Assembly (NCBI RefSeq): GCF_902167145.1
Contig: NC_050101.1
Span: 128,370,990 to 128,434,989, forward strand
Reading direction: 5' to 3'
Origin: Zea mays
Taxonomy: Eukaryota; Streptophyta; Magnoliopsida; Poales; Poaceae
Length of the DNA stretch: 64,000 nucleotides
A model generated the notes under the pieces. The model was not told where the DNA came from. It searched no databases and saw only the letters and a program-made list of their open reading frames with translations. The translations under genes were made by a program, and so were the position numbers. Positions 32,893-44,675 of this stretch are shown piece by piece. Position 1 is the first letter of the stretch. Each line of letters opens with the position of its first letter.

Positions 32893-34238
32893 ATCTCCCC
32901 CTTTTGGTGATTGATGACAACACAACCAAAGCAAGCAAATATAATAAATATTTGAATGAAAATATGCAATCTACTTGCTAGGATGCATGAGTGTCCCCTT
33001 AAAGTGAGATTATGGACTTGAACCTCTTCTAACTCCATAATTCACTTACTTCCTATTTTAGACCAAAAAACCAAACCACTAGCAATATTACAATTTTAAT
33101 TTGGTGGTGTTTGGTGTTTGATATAATTTTCATTGCTTTGGTTCCTAAAACTTCTCCCCTTTAGCATCAACCACCGAAAAGGGAGAAGTTAAAAGCATGT
33201 ACGAAGCAAATAAGACTTGCCCTCTTAAAAGATCTATTAATTGAAGCACTAAAAGAGTACTCCCCCTAAACGAGTGTTCTTATTTTGAAAGAATATTCTC
33301 CCTCTTTGTCATAGATGAAGAAATACTCCCTCTGTCAGAGATCTTCTACTTAGGAAAGAGCATGTGAGAAATAGAGGTACAAGACATGATTTGATTAGAC
33401 TAATTCCCCCTATGCATAGGTAACAAATATATTTTTGACAAAATATGCATTTAGCAACATGAGAAGTAAGAGATATGAAATATAGTCAAATCAATCACTG
33501 GAGAAGACATGTAAAAGATACCAAATGTAGTCATGTCAGACATAAAACTACTTGTAGATTTGAAGTGGAAGCTTATTGTCTTTCTCTGGGGACTCCATTT
33601 TCCTTCAATGAGACTACTACATATAATAGACTTGAAAACAGGTATTAGTCTCAAAGACTTAGATTATAGAGCAACCTCCCCCTGAAAGTATGCATACAAG
33701 TTTTGAATACTTGTAGGAGACATGCACTTTGATTTTGATATCAAGAGGGGAAAATTATCTATAATCCGGGCTTTGGCACATATAAGTTCAATGATACCAA
33801 TTGAAGTATGGAGGATATCAAATGTAGTATATATCATATACCAAAACCAATTGGAATATCATTTAATTAGAATGTTTAATGAGCTATGTGTCGTGCTTAA
33901 CTAATCCTTTTAAACCATGTAGGTTTGCTCAAGAATATGAATTGAAAACAAGCATTCCTACCATATGATTACCCTAGTATGCATGCAATTATAGTCAAAA
34001 GTGAATACCACATGTAAAAACGAGGCATGTAAGGTAAAAACTAGATATAAGAAAATAATTACTCATATTTTTAAAAAAGAAATGCATTAAATCTAGTTAC
34101 CTTAGTCATGGGTGGGGAACTTGGGTCCAAAGTATTCACTAACCCACTTGGCAGTAGTTTTGATCCAACATGATGCATCCCATGATATACATCCCAATTT
34201 TGCCAAGTCTCCAAATTCCCTGAAGTCGTTCGGACTTC
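32893..34238 (-). other. 3' untranslated region of G, no pol
   Basis: AT-rich, no ORF above background. Several GGGGGAG purine tracts (CTCCCCC on the plus strand) are scattered through it, as in D. Pol would be expected here and is absent. Confidence 0.7.
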
Positions 34239-34431
34239 TCACTTCCCTCTTGGGATCCAAACCTTCTTAGTGCTTTCATGGTTGAAATAATTTCCTTTGG
34301 CACCCAGATGCGTTTGGCCCCTTTTCCTTTGTTGGCTTGCTTGTTGGCCTTGATTGCTACCACCTTTCCATTCTTTTTCTTCTTGATCAAATATGGTGTA
34401 GCAACCTTTTTATTCACCTTGTTGATGTAGG

Positions 34432-34967
34432 TAGGCCTGGGCAAAAAGAACCGGAACCGAGGAACCGAACCGAAATAACCGAGAACCGAAACCGAACTAA
34501 CCGAACCGAAGGAACCGTTATGAAATTCGGTTCTGGTTTTTTAAGAACCGAAATAAATGATATATTTTCGGTTCTGCACTCCAAAGAACCGAAAGAACCA
34601 AAAAACCCAAAAGTATTAGATTCAATTTGTTACATGTGTTTGTAACTTCGGATGTTGTGTTATCGACTTATGTTGAACCTCTAATCATCCATGTATTATC
34701 TATGAAATTATGGTCATTGTGCACTTGTCGTTGTTTGTGGGGAGATGTTGCTGAAATTTCTCACAAAAGTTGTCGTTATTCAGAATTTTAGAGTGGTTGT
34801 TACAGTTCGGTTAGAACCGAGGAACCGAACCGAAGAACCGAGAACCGAACTAGTCGGTTCTGGTTTCTTTATCTTGCTATTTCGGTTCTAGTTTTTGAAG
34901 AACCGAATATCTACAAGAACCAAGGAACCGAACCGAACCGAACCGAAGAACCGAATGTCCAGTCCTA
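34432..34967. mobile_element. hAT-type non-autonomous element inserted in gag of G
   Basis: 536 bp flanked by the perfect 8-bp duplication GATGTAGG (34424-34431 and 34968-34975). Terminal inverted repeats are TAGGCCTGGGCA and TAGGACTGGACA (10 of 12). Subterminal regions are full of GAACCGAACCGAA motifs. The 8-bp duplication and TAGG ends identify a hAT element. It carries no transposase. Confidence 0.88.
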
Positions 34968-35229
34968 GATGTAGGTGTTGGAGATTTTGCTTGATGGCTT
35001 TTGCTTGAGCTTTTGCTTATCCCCGATATTCGCCTTGCATTGGTAAGACTTGTGGCCTTCCTTGTGGCATAGCCTACAAATCACGGTTTCTCCCTCTACA
35101 GGCTTGTTCACTCTCGCAGTGGTGTTATTCTGAGGAGGTTGGATTTGTTTGGCTTTGCCTTTCTTGTCACACAAAGCCTTGCCAAGGCGAGCCACCTCTT
35201 GCTTTAATTGCCCATTCTCCATTGCAATC

Positions 35230-36543
35230 TGATAGTCGCCTAGAGGGGGGGGGGTGAATAGGGCGAAACTGAAATTTTACAAATATAAACACAACTACAA
35301 GCCGAGTTAGCGTTAGAAATAAAACCGAGTCCGTGAGAGAGGGTGGAAAACAAATCACAAGCAAATGAAGAGTGTGACACATGGATTTGTTTTACCGAGG
35401 TTCGGTTCTCTCAAACCTACTCCCCGTTGAGGAGGCCACAAAGGCCGGGTCTCTTTCAACCCTTCCCTCTCTCAAACGGTCCTTCCGACCGAGTGAGCTT
35501 CTCTTCTCAAATCAAAGCCGGGAACAAAACTTCCCCGCAAGGGCCACCACACAATTGGTGCCTCTTGCCTTGATTACAATGGAGTTTTGATCACAAGAAC
35601 AAGTGAGAAGGAAAAGAAGCAATCCAAGCGCAAGAGCTCAAGAGAACACGGCAAATCTCTCTCACTAGTCACTAAAGCCTTTTGTGGAATTGGAGAGGAT
35701 TTGATCTCTTTGGTGTGTCTAGAATTGAATGCCTAGCTCTTGTAAGTGGTTGAGAAGTGGAAAACTTGGATGCAATGAATGGTGGGGTGGTTGGGGTATT
35801 TATAGCCCCAACCACCAACTTGACCGTTGGTGGAGGCCATCTGTTCGATGGCGCACCGGACAGTCCGGTGCACACCGGACATGTCCGGTGCCCCCGCCAC
35901 ATCATCAGTGCCGTTGGAAATTGACCGTTGGAGTTCTGACTTCTGGGCCCGCCTTGATGTCCGGTGGCGCACCGGACATGCACTGTTCACTGTCCGGTGC
36001 GCCGGCATGGGCGACTCTGACTTCTGCGCGCGCTGCGCGCGCATTAAATGTCGTCGCAGGTAGCCGTTGGCGCGAAGTAGCCATTGCTCCGAGGACGCAC
36101 CGGACAGTCCGGTGTACACCGGACATGTCCGGTGAATTATAGCGGAGCAGCCTTCGCGAATTCCCGAGACTGGCGAGTTCCGGAGCCGTGCCTTCTTTGG
36201 AGCACCGGACACTGTCCGGTGTACACCGGACAGTCCGGTGAATTATAGCGTGCCGGCTCCAGGAAAAACCCGAGGCTGAGGAGTTCAGCGCGAGTCCTCC
36301 TGGTGCACCGGACACTGTCCGGTGCGCCACCGGACAGTCCGGTGCGCCAGACCAGGGAGTCTTCCGGGATGCCTTTAGCTCTCTATTTGAACCCAACTTT
36401 GGTCTTTTTAATTGGCTTGATGTGAACCTTTGACACCTGTATAACTTATTCACTAGAGCAAACTAGTTAGTCCAAAGATTTGTGTTGGGCAATTCAACCA
36501 CCAAAATTATATAGGAACTAGGTGTAAGCCTAATTCCCTTTCA
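35230..36543 (-). repeat. 3' LTR of element A
   Basis: 1,314 bp. It carries an array of TCCGGTG palindromes at about 35850-36350 on the plus strand. Adjacent polypurine tract (sense CACCAAAAAGGGGGAGAT) at about 36544-36561. Confidence 0.92.
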
Positions 36544-37366
36544 ATCTCCCCCTTTTTGGTGATTGATGCCAACACAAACCAAAGCAAATATAGAAGTGCA
36601 TAATTGAACTAGTTTGTATGATGTAAGTGCAAAGGTTGCTTGGAATTGAGCCAATATAAATACTTACAAGATATGCATGGATTGTTTCTTCATTCTTAAC
36701 ATTTTGGACCACGCTTGCACCACATGTTTTGTTTTTGCAAACTCTTTTGTAAATCCTTTTCAAAGTTCTTTTGCAAATGGTCAAAGGCAAATGAATAAGA
36801 TTTTGAGAAGCATTTTCAAGATTTGAAATTTTCTCCCCCTGTTTCAAATGCTTTTCCTTTGACTAAACAAAACTCCCCCTAAATGATATCCTCCTCTTAG
36901 TGTTCAAGAGGGTTTTGATATATCATTTTTGAAATACTATTTTTCTCCCCCTTTTGAACACAATAGGAACCCAATTGATAATATTTTTGGAAAACACGAA
37001 GTTTTTGAAATAGGTGGTGGTGCGGTCCTTTTGCTTTGGGCTCATACTTTCTCCCCCTTTGGCATGAATCGCCAAAAACGGAATCATTAGAGCCCTCGAA
37101 GTGCTATCTTCCCCTTTGGTCATAAATAAATGAGTTAAGATTATACCAAAGACGAAGTCCTTTTGTTCTCTCCCCCAAAGATGGAGAGTCTCTTGGAGCG
37201 ACGGCGAAGGATGAGTTACGGAGTGGAAGCCTTTGTCTTCGCCGAAGACTCCAATTCTCTTTCAATATACCTATGACTTGGTTTGAAATACTATTGAAAA
37301 CACATTAGTCATAGCATATACAAAAGAGACATGATCAAAGGTATATTTATGAGCTATGTGTGCAAG
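36544..37366 (-). other. 3' untranslated region of A
   Basis: No gene. Contains repeated CTCCCCC tracts on the plus strand at about 36545, 36835, 36870, 36945 and 37050, which are multiplied polypurine tracts in the sense direction. Confidence 0.75.
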
Positions 37367-40300
37367 TTAGCAAAAGAAATTCCTAGAATCAAGAATATTG
37401 AGCTCATGCCTAAGTTTGGTAAAAGTTTGTTCGTCAAGAGGCTTGGTAAAGATATCGGCTAATTGATCTTTAGTATTAATGTATGCAATCTCGATATCTC
37501 CCTTTTGTTGGTGATCCCTAAGAAAATGATACCGAATGGCTATGTGCTTAGTGCGGCTATGCTCGACGGGATTGTCGGCCATTTTAATTGCACTCTCATT
37601 ATCACATAGCAAAGGGACTTTGGTTAATTTGTAACCGTAGTCCCGCAAGGTTTGCCTCATCCAAAGCAATTGCGCGCAACAATGGCCTGCGGCAATATAT
37701 TCGGCTTCGGCGGTAGAAAGAGCGACCGAATTTTGCTTCTTTGAAGCCCAAGACACCAAGGATCTTCCCAAGAACTGGCAAGTCCCCGATGTGCTCTTTC
37801 TATTAATCTTACACCCCGCCCAATCGGCATCCGAATAACTAATTAAATCAAAAGTGGATCCCCGAGGGTACCAAAGCCCAAACTTAGGAGTATAAGCCAA
37901 ATATCTCAAGATTCATTTTACGGCCGTAAGGTGGGATTCCTTAGGGTCGGATTGGAATCTTGCACACATGCAGACGGAAAGCATAATATCCAGTCGAGAT
38001 GCACATAAATAGAGTAAAGAACCTATCATCGACCGGTATACCTTTTGATCCACGGACTTACCTCCCGTGTCGAGGTCGAGATGCCCATTGGTTCCCATGG
38101 GTGTCTTGATGGGCTTGGCATCCTTCATCCCAAACTTGTTTAGAATGTCTTGAGTGTACTTCATTTGGCTAATGAAGGTGCCCTCTTGAAGTTGCTTTAC
38201 TTGGAATCCTAAGAAATACTTCAACTCCCCCATCATAGACATCTCGAATTTCTGTGTCATAATCCTACTAAACTCTTCACATGTAGACTCGTTAGTAGAC
38301 CCAAATATAATATCATCAACATAAATTTGGCATACAAACAAGTCATTTTCAAGAGTTTTAGTAAAGAGTGTAGGATCGGCTTTTCCGACTTTGAAGCCAT
38401 TAGCAATGAGAAAGTCTCTAAGGCATTCATACCATGCTCTTGGGGCTTGCTTGAGCCCATAAAGCGCCTTAGAGAGCTTATAGACATGGTTAGGATACTC
38501 ACTGTCTTCAAAGCCGGGAGGTTGCTCAACATAGACCTCTTCCTTGATTGGTCCATTGAGGAAGGCACTTTTCACGTCCATTTGATAAAGCTTAAAGCCA
38601 TGGTAAGTAGCATAGGCTAATAATATGCGAATTGACTCAAGCCTAGCTACGGGTGCATAGGTTTCACCGAAATCCAAACCTTCGACTTGGGAGTATCCCT
38701 TGGCCACAAGTCGAGCTTTGTTCCTTGTCACCACACCATGCTCATCTTGCTTGTTGCGGAAGACCCATTTTGTTCCTACAACGTTTTGATTAGGACGTGG
38801 AACCAAATGCCATACCTCATTCCTAGTGAAGTTGTTGAGCTCCTCTTGCATTGCCACCACCCAATCCGAATCTTGTAGTGCTTCCTCTACCCTGTGTGGC
38901 TCAATAGAGGAAACAAACGAGTAATGTTCACAAAAATGTGCAATACGAGATCTAGTAGTTACCCCCTTATGAATGTCGCCGAGGATGGTGTCGACGGGGT
39001 GATCTCGTTGGATTGCTTGGTGGACTCTTGGGTGTGGCGGCCTTTGCTCTTCATCCTCCTTGTCTTGATCATTTGCATCTCCCCCTTGATCATTGCCGTC
39101 ATCTTGAGGTGGCTCATTTGCTTGATCTTCTACTTCATCAACTTGAGCTTCATCCTTATTTTGAGTCGGTGGAGATGCTAGCGTGGAGGAGGATGGTTGA
39201 TCTTGTGCATGTGGAGGCTCTTCGGATTCCTTAGGACACACATCCTCAATGGACATGTTCCTTAGCGCTATGCATGGAGCCTGTTCTTCACCTATCTCAT
39301 CAAGATCAACTTGCTCTACTTGAGAGCCGTTAGTCTCGTCAAACACAACGTCACAAGAAACTTCAACAAGTCCTGAGGACTTGTTAAAGACTCTATATGC
39401 CCTTGTGTTTGAGTCATATCCTAGTAAAAAGCCTTCTACAGTTTTAGGAGCAAATTTAGATTTTCTACCTCTCTTAACAAGAATAAAGCATTTGCTACCA
39501 AAAACTCTAAAATATGAAATATTTGGCTTTTTACCGGTTAGGAGTTCATAGGATGTCTTCTTGAGGATTCGGTGTAGATACAACCGGTTGATGGCGTAGC
39601 AAGCGGTGTTGACCGCCTCGGCCCAAAACCGATTCGAAGTCTTGTACTCATCAAGCATGGTTCTTGCCATGTCCAATAGAGTTCGATTCTTCCTCTCCAC
39701 TACTCCATTTTGTTGTGGAGTGTAGGGAGAAGAGAACTCATGCTTGATGCCCTCCTCCTCAAGGAAACCTTCAATTTGAGAGTTCTTGAACTCCGTCCCG
39801 TTGTCGCTTCTAATTTTCTTGATCCTTAAGCCGAACTCATTTTGAGCCCGTCTCAAGAATCCCTTTAAGGTCTCTTGGGTTTGAGATTTTTCCTGCAAGA
39901 AGAACACCCAAGTGAAGCGAGAATAATCATCCACTATTACAAGACAATACTTACTCCCGCCGATGCTTATGTAAGCAATCGGGCCGAATAGATCCATGTG
40001 GAGTAGCTCAAGCGGCCTGTCGGTCGTCATGATGTTCTTGTGTGGATGTTGGGTTCCAACTTGCTTCCCGGCTTGGCATGCGCTACAAATCCTGTCTTTC
40101 TCAAAATGAACATTTGTTAATCCTAAAATGTGTTCTCCCTTTAGAAGCTTATGAAGATTCTTCATCCCAACATGGGCTAGTCGGCGGTGCCAGAGCCAAC
40201 CCATGTTAGTCTTAGCAATTAAGCAAGTGTCGAGTTCAGCTCTATCAAAATCTACCAAGTATAGCTGACCCTCTAACACTCCCTTAAATGCTATTGAATC

Positions 40301-40609
40301 ATCACTTCTTCTAAAGACAGTGACACCTACATTAGTGAATAGACAGTTGTAGCCCATTTGACATAATTGGGATACGGAAAGCAAATTGTAATCTAATGAA
40401 TCAACAAGAAAAACATTTGAAATGGAATGGTTAGGAGATATAGCAATTTTACCCAAACCTTTGACCAAACCTTGATTTCCATCCCCGAATGTGATAGCTC
40501 GTTGGGGATCTTGGTTTTTCTCATATGAGGAGAACATCCTTTTCTCCCCTGTCATGTGGTTTGTGCACCCGCTGTCGAGTATCCAACTTGAGCCCCCGGA
40601 TGCATAAAC
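37367..40609 (-). pseudogene. pol: pol of element A, broken by one stop codon
   Basis: The frame begins at GTT 40607-40609, just after a TAG at 40610-40612, and reads through protease ([13 protein letters not shown]), integrase ([41 protein letters not shown]), RT ([20 protein letters not shown]) and RNase H (YSDADWAG, STAEAEY, CDNESAI). A TGA at 37913-37915 follows LTAVK. Element B reads CGA (Arg) there, so this is a CGA to TGA change. The same frame continues in RNase H to the normal end near 37367. The stop removes the RNase H domain. Confidence 0.92.
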
Positions 40610-40622
40610 CTACAAAACAATT

Positions 40623-43318
40623 TTAGTTCTTGAATTTAGGTACCCAAACGGTTTTGGGTCCTTTGGCATTAGACACAAGAACTTTGGGCACCCAAACACA
40701 AGTCTTGGAGCCCTTGTGTTTGCCCCCAACAAACTTGGCAACTACCTTGCCGGATTTGTTAGTAAGCACATATGATGCATCAAAAGTTTTGAATGAAATA
40801 GCATGATCATTTGATGCATTAGGAGTTTTCTTCCTAGGCAACTTGGCACGGATTGGTTGCCTAGAGCTAGATGTCTCACCCTTATACATAAAAGCATGAT
40901 TAGGGCCAGAGTGAGACTTCCTAGAATGAAATTTCCTAATTTTGCTCTCAGGATAACCGGCAGGGTACAAAATGTAACCCTCGTTATCCTGAGGCATGGG
41001 AGCCTTGCCCTTCACAAAGTTAGACAAGTTCTTAGGAGGGGCATTAAGTTTGACATTGTCTCCCCTTTGGAAGCCAATGCCATCCTTGATGCCCGAGCGT
41101 CTCCCATTATAGAGCATACTTCTAGCAAATTTAAACTTTTCATTTTCCAAGTTATGCTCGGCAATTTTTGCATCTAATAATGCTATATGATCATTTTGTT
41201 GTTTAATTAAAGACATGTGATCATGAATAGCATTGATATCAACATCTCTACATCTAGTACAAATAGAAACATGCTCAACATTAGATGTAGAGGGTTTGCA
41301 AGATTTTAATTCAACAACCTTAGCATGTAACATATCATTCTCAGTTCTAAGGTCGGAAATAATAGAATTGCAAACATCAAAATCTTTAGCCTTAGCAATC
41401 AAATTTTCATTTTCTATTCTAAGGCTAGCAAGAGAATCATTCAATTCCTTAATCTTAGCAAGCAAGTCATCATTATTATTTCTAAGATTGGGAATTGAAG
41501 CATCACAAACATGAGACTCAACCTTAGCAATTAAACTAGCATTTTCATTTCTAAGGTTGACAATGGTGTCATGGCAAGTGCTTAGTTCACTAGGTAGTTT
41601 TGACATTTTTCTACTTCTAGAGCATAAGCATTTTTAACCTTAACATGTTTCTTGTTTTCTTTAATTAGAAAATCCTCTTGGGAATCCAAAAGGTCATCTT
41701 TTTCATGAATAGCGCTAATCAATTCATTTAATTTTTCCTTTTGTTCCATGTTAAGATTGGCAAAAAGGGTAAGCAAGTTATCCTCCTCATCACTAGCATT
41801 ATCATCACTAGAGGACTCATATTTTGTGGAGGATTTAGATTTAACCTTTTTCCTTTTGCCGTCCTTTGCCATGAGGCACTTGTGGCCGACGTTGGGGAAG
41901 AGAAGCCCCTTGGTGACGGCGATGTTGGCGGCGTCCTCGTCGGAGGAGGACTCGGTGGAGCTCTCGTCGGAGTCCCACGCGCGGCATACGTGGGCATCGC
42001 CGCCCTTCTTCTTGTGGTACCTCTTCTTCTCTCTTCTCTTGCCCTTCTTGTCGTTGTCCCTGTCACTGTCACTTGATAATGGACATTTAGCGATAAAGTG
42101 ACCGGGCTTACCACACTTGTAGCAAACCTTCTTGGAACGGGATTTGTAATCCTTTCCCTTCCGTTGCTTAAGGATTTGCCGAAAGCTTTTGATGATTAAG
42201 GCCATCTCTTCATTGTCGAGCTTGGAGGCGTCAATTGGTTGTCTACTTGGTGTAGACTCCTCCTTCTTCTCCTCCGTTGCCTTGAAGGCCACCGGCTGTG
42301 CCTCGGACGTGGAGGGTTCGTCAAGCTCGTTGATCTTCTTTGATCCTTTAATCATACATTCAAAGCTCACAAAATTCCCGATAACTTCCTCGGGGGTCAT
42401 TAGTGGGTATCTAGAATTACCACGAATCAATTGAACTTGAGTGGGGTTAAGAAAAATGAGAGCTCTTAGAATAACCTTAACCACCTCATGGTCGTCCCAC
42501 TTTTTGCTCCCGAGGTTGCGCACTTGGTTCACCAAGGTTTTGAGCCGGTTGTACATATCTTGTGGCTCCTCCCCTTGGCGAAGACGGAAGCGACCGAGCT
42601 CCCCCTCGATCGTTTCCCGCTTGGTGATTTTGGTGAGTTCATCACCCTCGTGCGCGGTCTTGAGTAGGTCCCAAATCTCCTTTGCATTCTTCAACCCTTG
42701 CACTTTGTTGTATTCCTCCTTGCTTAAAGAGGCGAGGAGTATGGTTGTGGCTTGAGAGTTGAAGTGCTCGATTTGGGCCACTTCGTCCGTATCATAATCC
42801 TCATCCCCTACAGAAGGTACCTGTGCTCCAAACTCAACAACATTCCATATACTTTTGTGGAGTGAGGTTAGATGAAATTTCATTAAATCACTCCACCTAG
42901 CATAATCTTTGCCATCAAAAGTTGGCGGTTTGCCTAATGGAACGGAAAGCAATGGAGTATGTCTAGATGTACGGGGATAGTGTAAGGGAATCTTACTAAA
43001 CTTCTTGCGCTCTTGGCACTTAGAAGTTACGGACGGCACATCGGAGTCGGAGGTAGATGTTGATGAAGTGTCGGTCTCGTAGTAGACCACCTTCCTCATC
43101 CTTTTGTGCTTGTCTCCTTTCCGATGCGACTTGTGGGAAGAAGATTTCTCCTTCTTCTCCTTGTGGTGTGAGGAAGAAGATCTTTTCTCCTTCCGTTTGG
43201 AGGAGTCCTTCTTCTTCTCCTTCCTCTTGGTGCGGGACTCTTCCGATGAAGTGCTCCCTTGGCTCGTAGTGGGCTTGTCGCCGGTCTCCATCTCCCTCTT
43301 GGTGTGATCTCCCGACAT
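40623..43318 (-). pseudogene. gag: gag of element A, broken by a 1-nt frameshift
   Basis: Starts at ATG 43316-43318 (MSGDHTKRE). An N-terminal Lys/Ser-rich region is followed by the Gag core (LGKPPTFDGKDYARW, LHKSIWNVVEFG, DMYNRLKTLVNQVR) and a zinc knuckle CYKCGKPGHFIAKC. A coiled-coil region follows. At about 41606 one base is missing relative to element B, so the first frame ends at 41582, and the original frame resumes in a second ORF to 40623. The C-terminus has CVWVPKVLVS and a second WVPK motif. The lesion removes the C-terminal third from the first product. Confidence 0.9.
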
Positions 43319-43351
43319 CACTTCGAGCGGTTATGCTCTAATGAAGCACCA

Positions 43352-43364
43352 GGCTCCGATACCA
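43352..43364 (-). promoter_or_regulatory. Primer-binding site of A with one mismatch
   Basis: The sense strand reads TGGTATCGGAGCC next to the 5' LTR. C and D have TGGTATCAGAGCC, so A carries one A to G change in the tRNA-Met complement. Confidence 0.85.
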
Positions 43365-43366
43365 AT

Positions 43367-44675
43367 TGATAGTCGCCTAGAGGGGGGGTGAATAGGGCGA
43401 AACTGAAATTTTACAAATATAAACACAACTACAAGCCGGGTTAGCGTTAGAAATAAAACCGAGTCCGTGAGAGAGGGTGGAAAACAAATCACAAGCAAAT
43501 GAAGAGTGTGACACGCGGATTTGTTTTACCGAGGTTCGGTTCTCTCAAACCTACTCCCCGTTGAGGAGGCCACAAAGGCCGGGTCTCTTTCAACCCTTCC
43601 CTCTCAAACGGTCCTTCCGACCGAGTGAGCTTCTCTTCTCAAATCAAAGCCGGGAACAAAACTTCCCCGCAAGGGCCACCACACAATTGGTGCCTCTTGC
43701 CTTGATTACAATGGAGTTTTGATCACAAGAACAAGTGAGAAGGAAAAGAAGCAATCCAAGCGCAAGAGCTCAAGAGAACACGGCAAATCTCTCTCACTAG
43801 TCACTAAAGCCTTTTGTGGAATTGGAGAGGATTTGATCTCTTTGGTGTGTCTAGAATTGAATGCCTAGCTCTTGTAAGTGGTTGAGAAGTGGAAAACTTG
43901 GATGCAATGAATGGTGGGGTGGTTGGGGTATTTATAGCCCCAACCACCAACTTGACCGTTGGTGGAGGCCGTCTGTTCGATGGCGCACCGGACAGTCCGG
44001 TGCACACCGGACATGTCCGGTGCCCCCGCCACGTCATCAGTGCCGTTGGAAATTGACCGTTGGAGTTCTGACTTCTGGGCCCACCTTGATGTCCGGTGGC
44101 GCACCGGACATGCACTGTTCACTGTCCGGTGCGCCGGCATGGGCGACTCTGACTTCTGCGCGCGCTGCGCGCGCATTAAATGCCGTCGCAGGTAGCCGTT
44201 GGCGCGAAGTAGCCGTTGCTCCGAGGATGCACTGGACAGTCCGGTGTACACCGGACATGTCCGGTGAATTATAGCGGAGCAGCCTTCGCGAATTCCCGAG
44301 ACTGGCGAGTTCCAGAGCCGTGCCTTCTTTGGAGCACCGGACACTATCCGGTGTACACCGGACAGTCCGGTGAATTATAGCGTGTCGGCTCCTGGAAAAA
44401 CCCGAGGCTGAGGAGTTCAGCGCGAGTCCTCCTGGTGCACCGGACACTGTCCGGTGCGCCACCGGACAGTCCGGTGCGCCAGACCAGGGAGTCTTCCGGG
44501 ATGCCTTTAGCTCTCTATTTGAACCCAACTTTGGTCTTTTTAATTGGCTTGATGTGAACCTTTGACACCTGTATAACTTATTCACTAGAGCAAACTAGTT
44601 AGTCCAAAGATTTGTGTTGGGCAATTCAACCACCAAAATTATATAGGAACTAGGTGTAAGCCTAATTCCCTTTCA
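43367..44675 (-). repeat. 5' LTR of element A
   Basis: 1,309 bp, about 99% like the 3' LTR by eye. It has a shorter G run and a 2-bp gap relative to it. Palindrome array at about 43985-44480. Confidence 0.92.

Larger units (their letters stand above)
35230..44675 (-). mobile_element. Element A: complete but mutated Copia/Sirevirus (ji/opie-type) retrotransposon
   Basis: 9,446 bp on the minus strand, flanked by perfect CAATC duplications (35225-35229 and 44676-44680). LTRs at 35230-36543 and 43367-44675 start TGAAAGGGAATTAGG and end GGCGACTATCA in the sense direction. Order is LTR, primer-binding site, gag, pol, 3' untranslated region, polypurine tract, LTR. About 14-15 substitutions were seen between the LTRs, mostly C/T or G/A changes. 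It belongs to the same family as B but a different one from C and D. Confidence 0.93.

Noticed and set aside
35849..36453. 159- and 182-codon minus-strand ORFs in the LTR
   Set aside because: They translate the palindrome array (repeated HRTVRCTPD-like text) and recur in every LTR of the family, so they come from the repeats and are not genes.
36544..37366. Envelope-like ORF after pol, as in some Sireviruses
   Set aside because: Neither this region nor 27158-27950 nor 54079-54916 has an ORF of useful length; all are purine-tract-bearing non-coding DNA.
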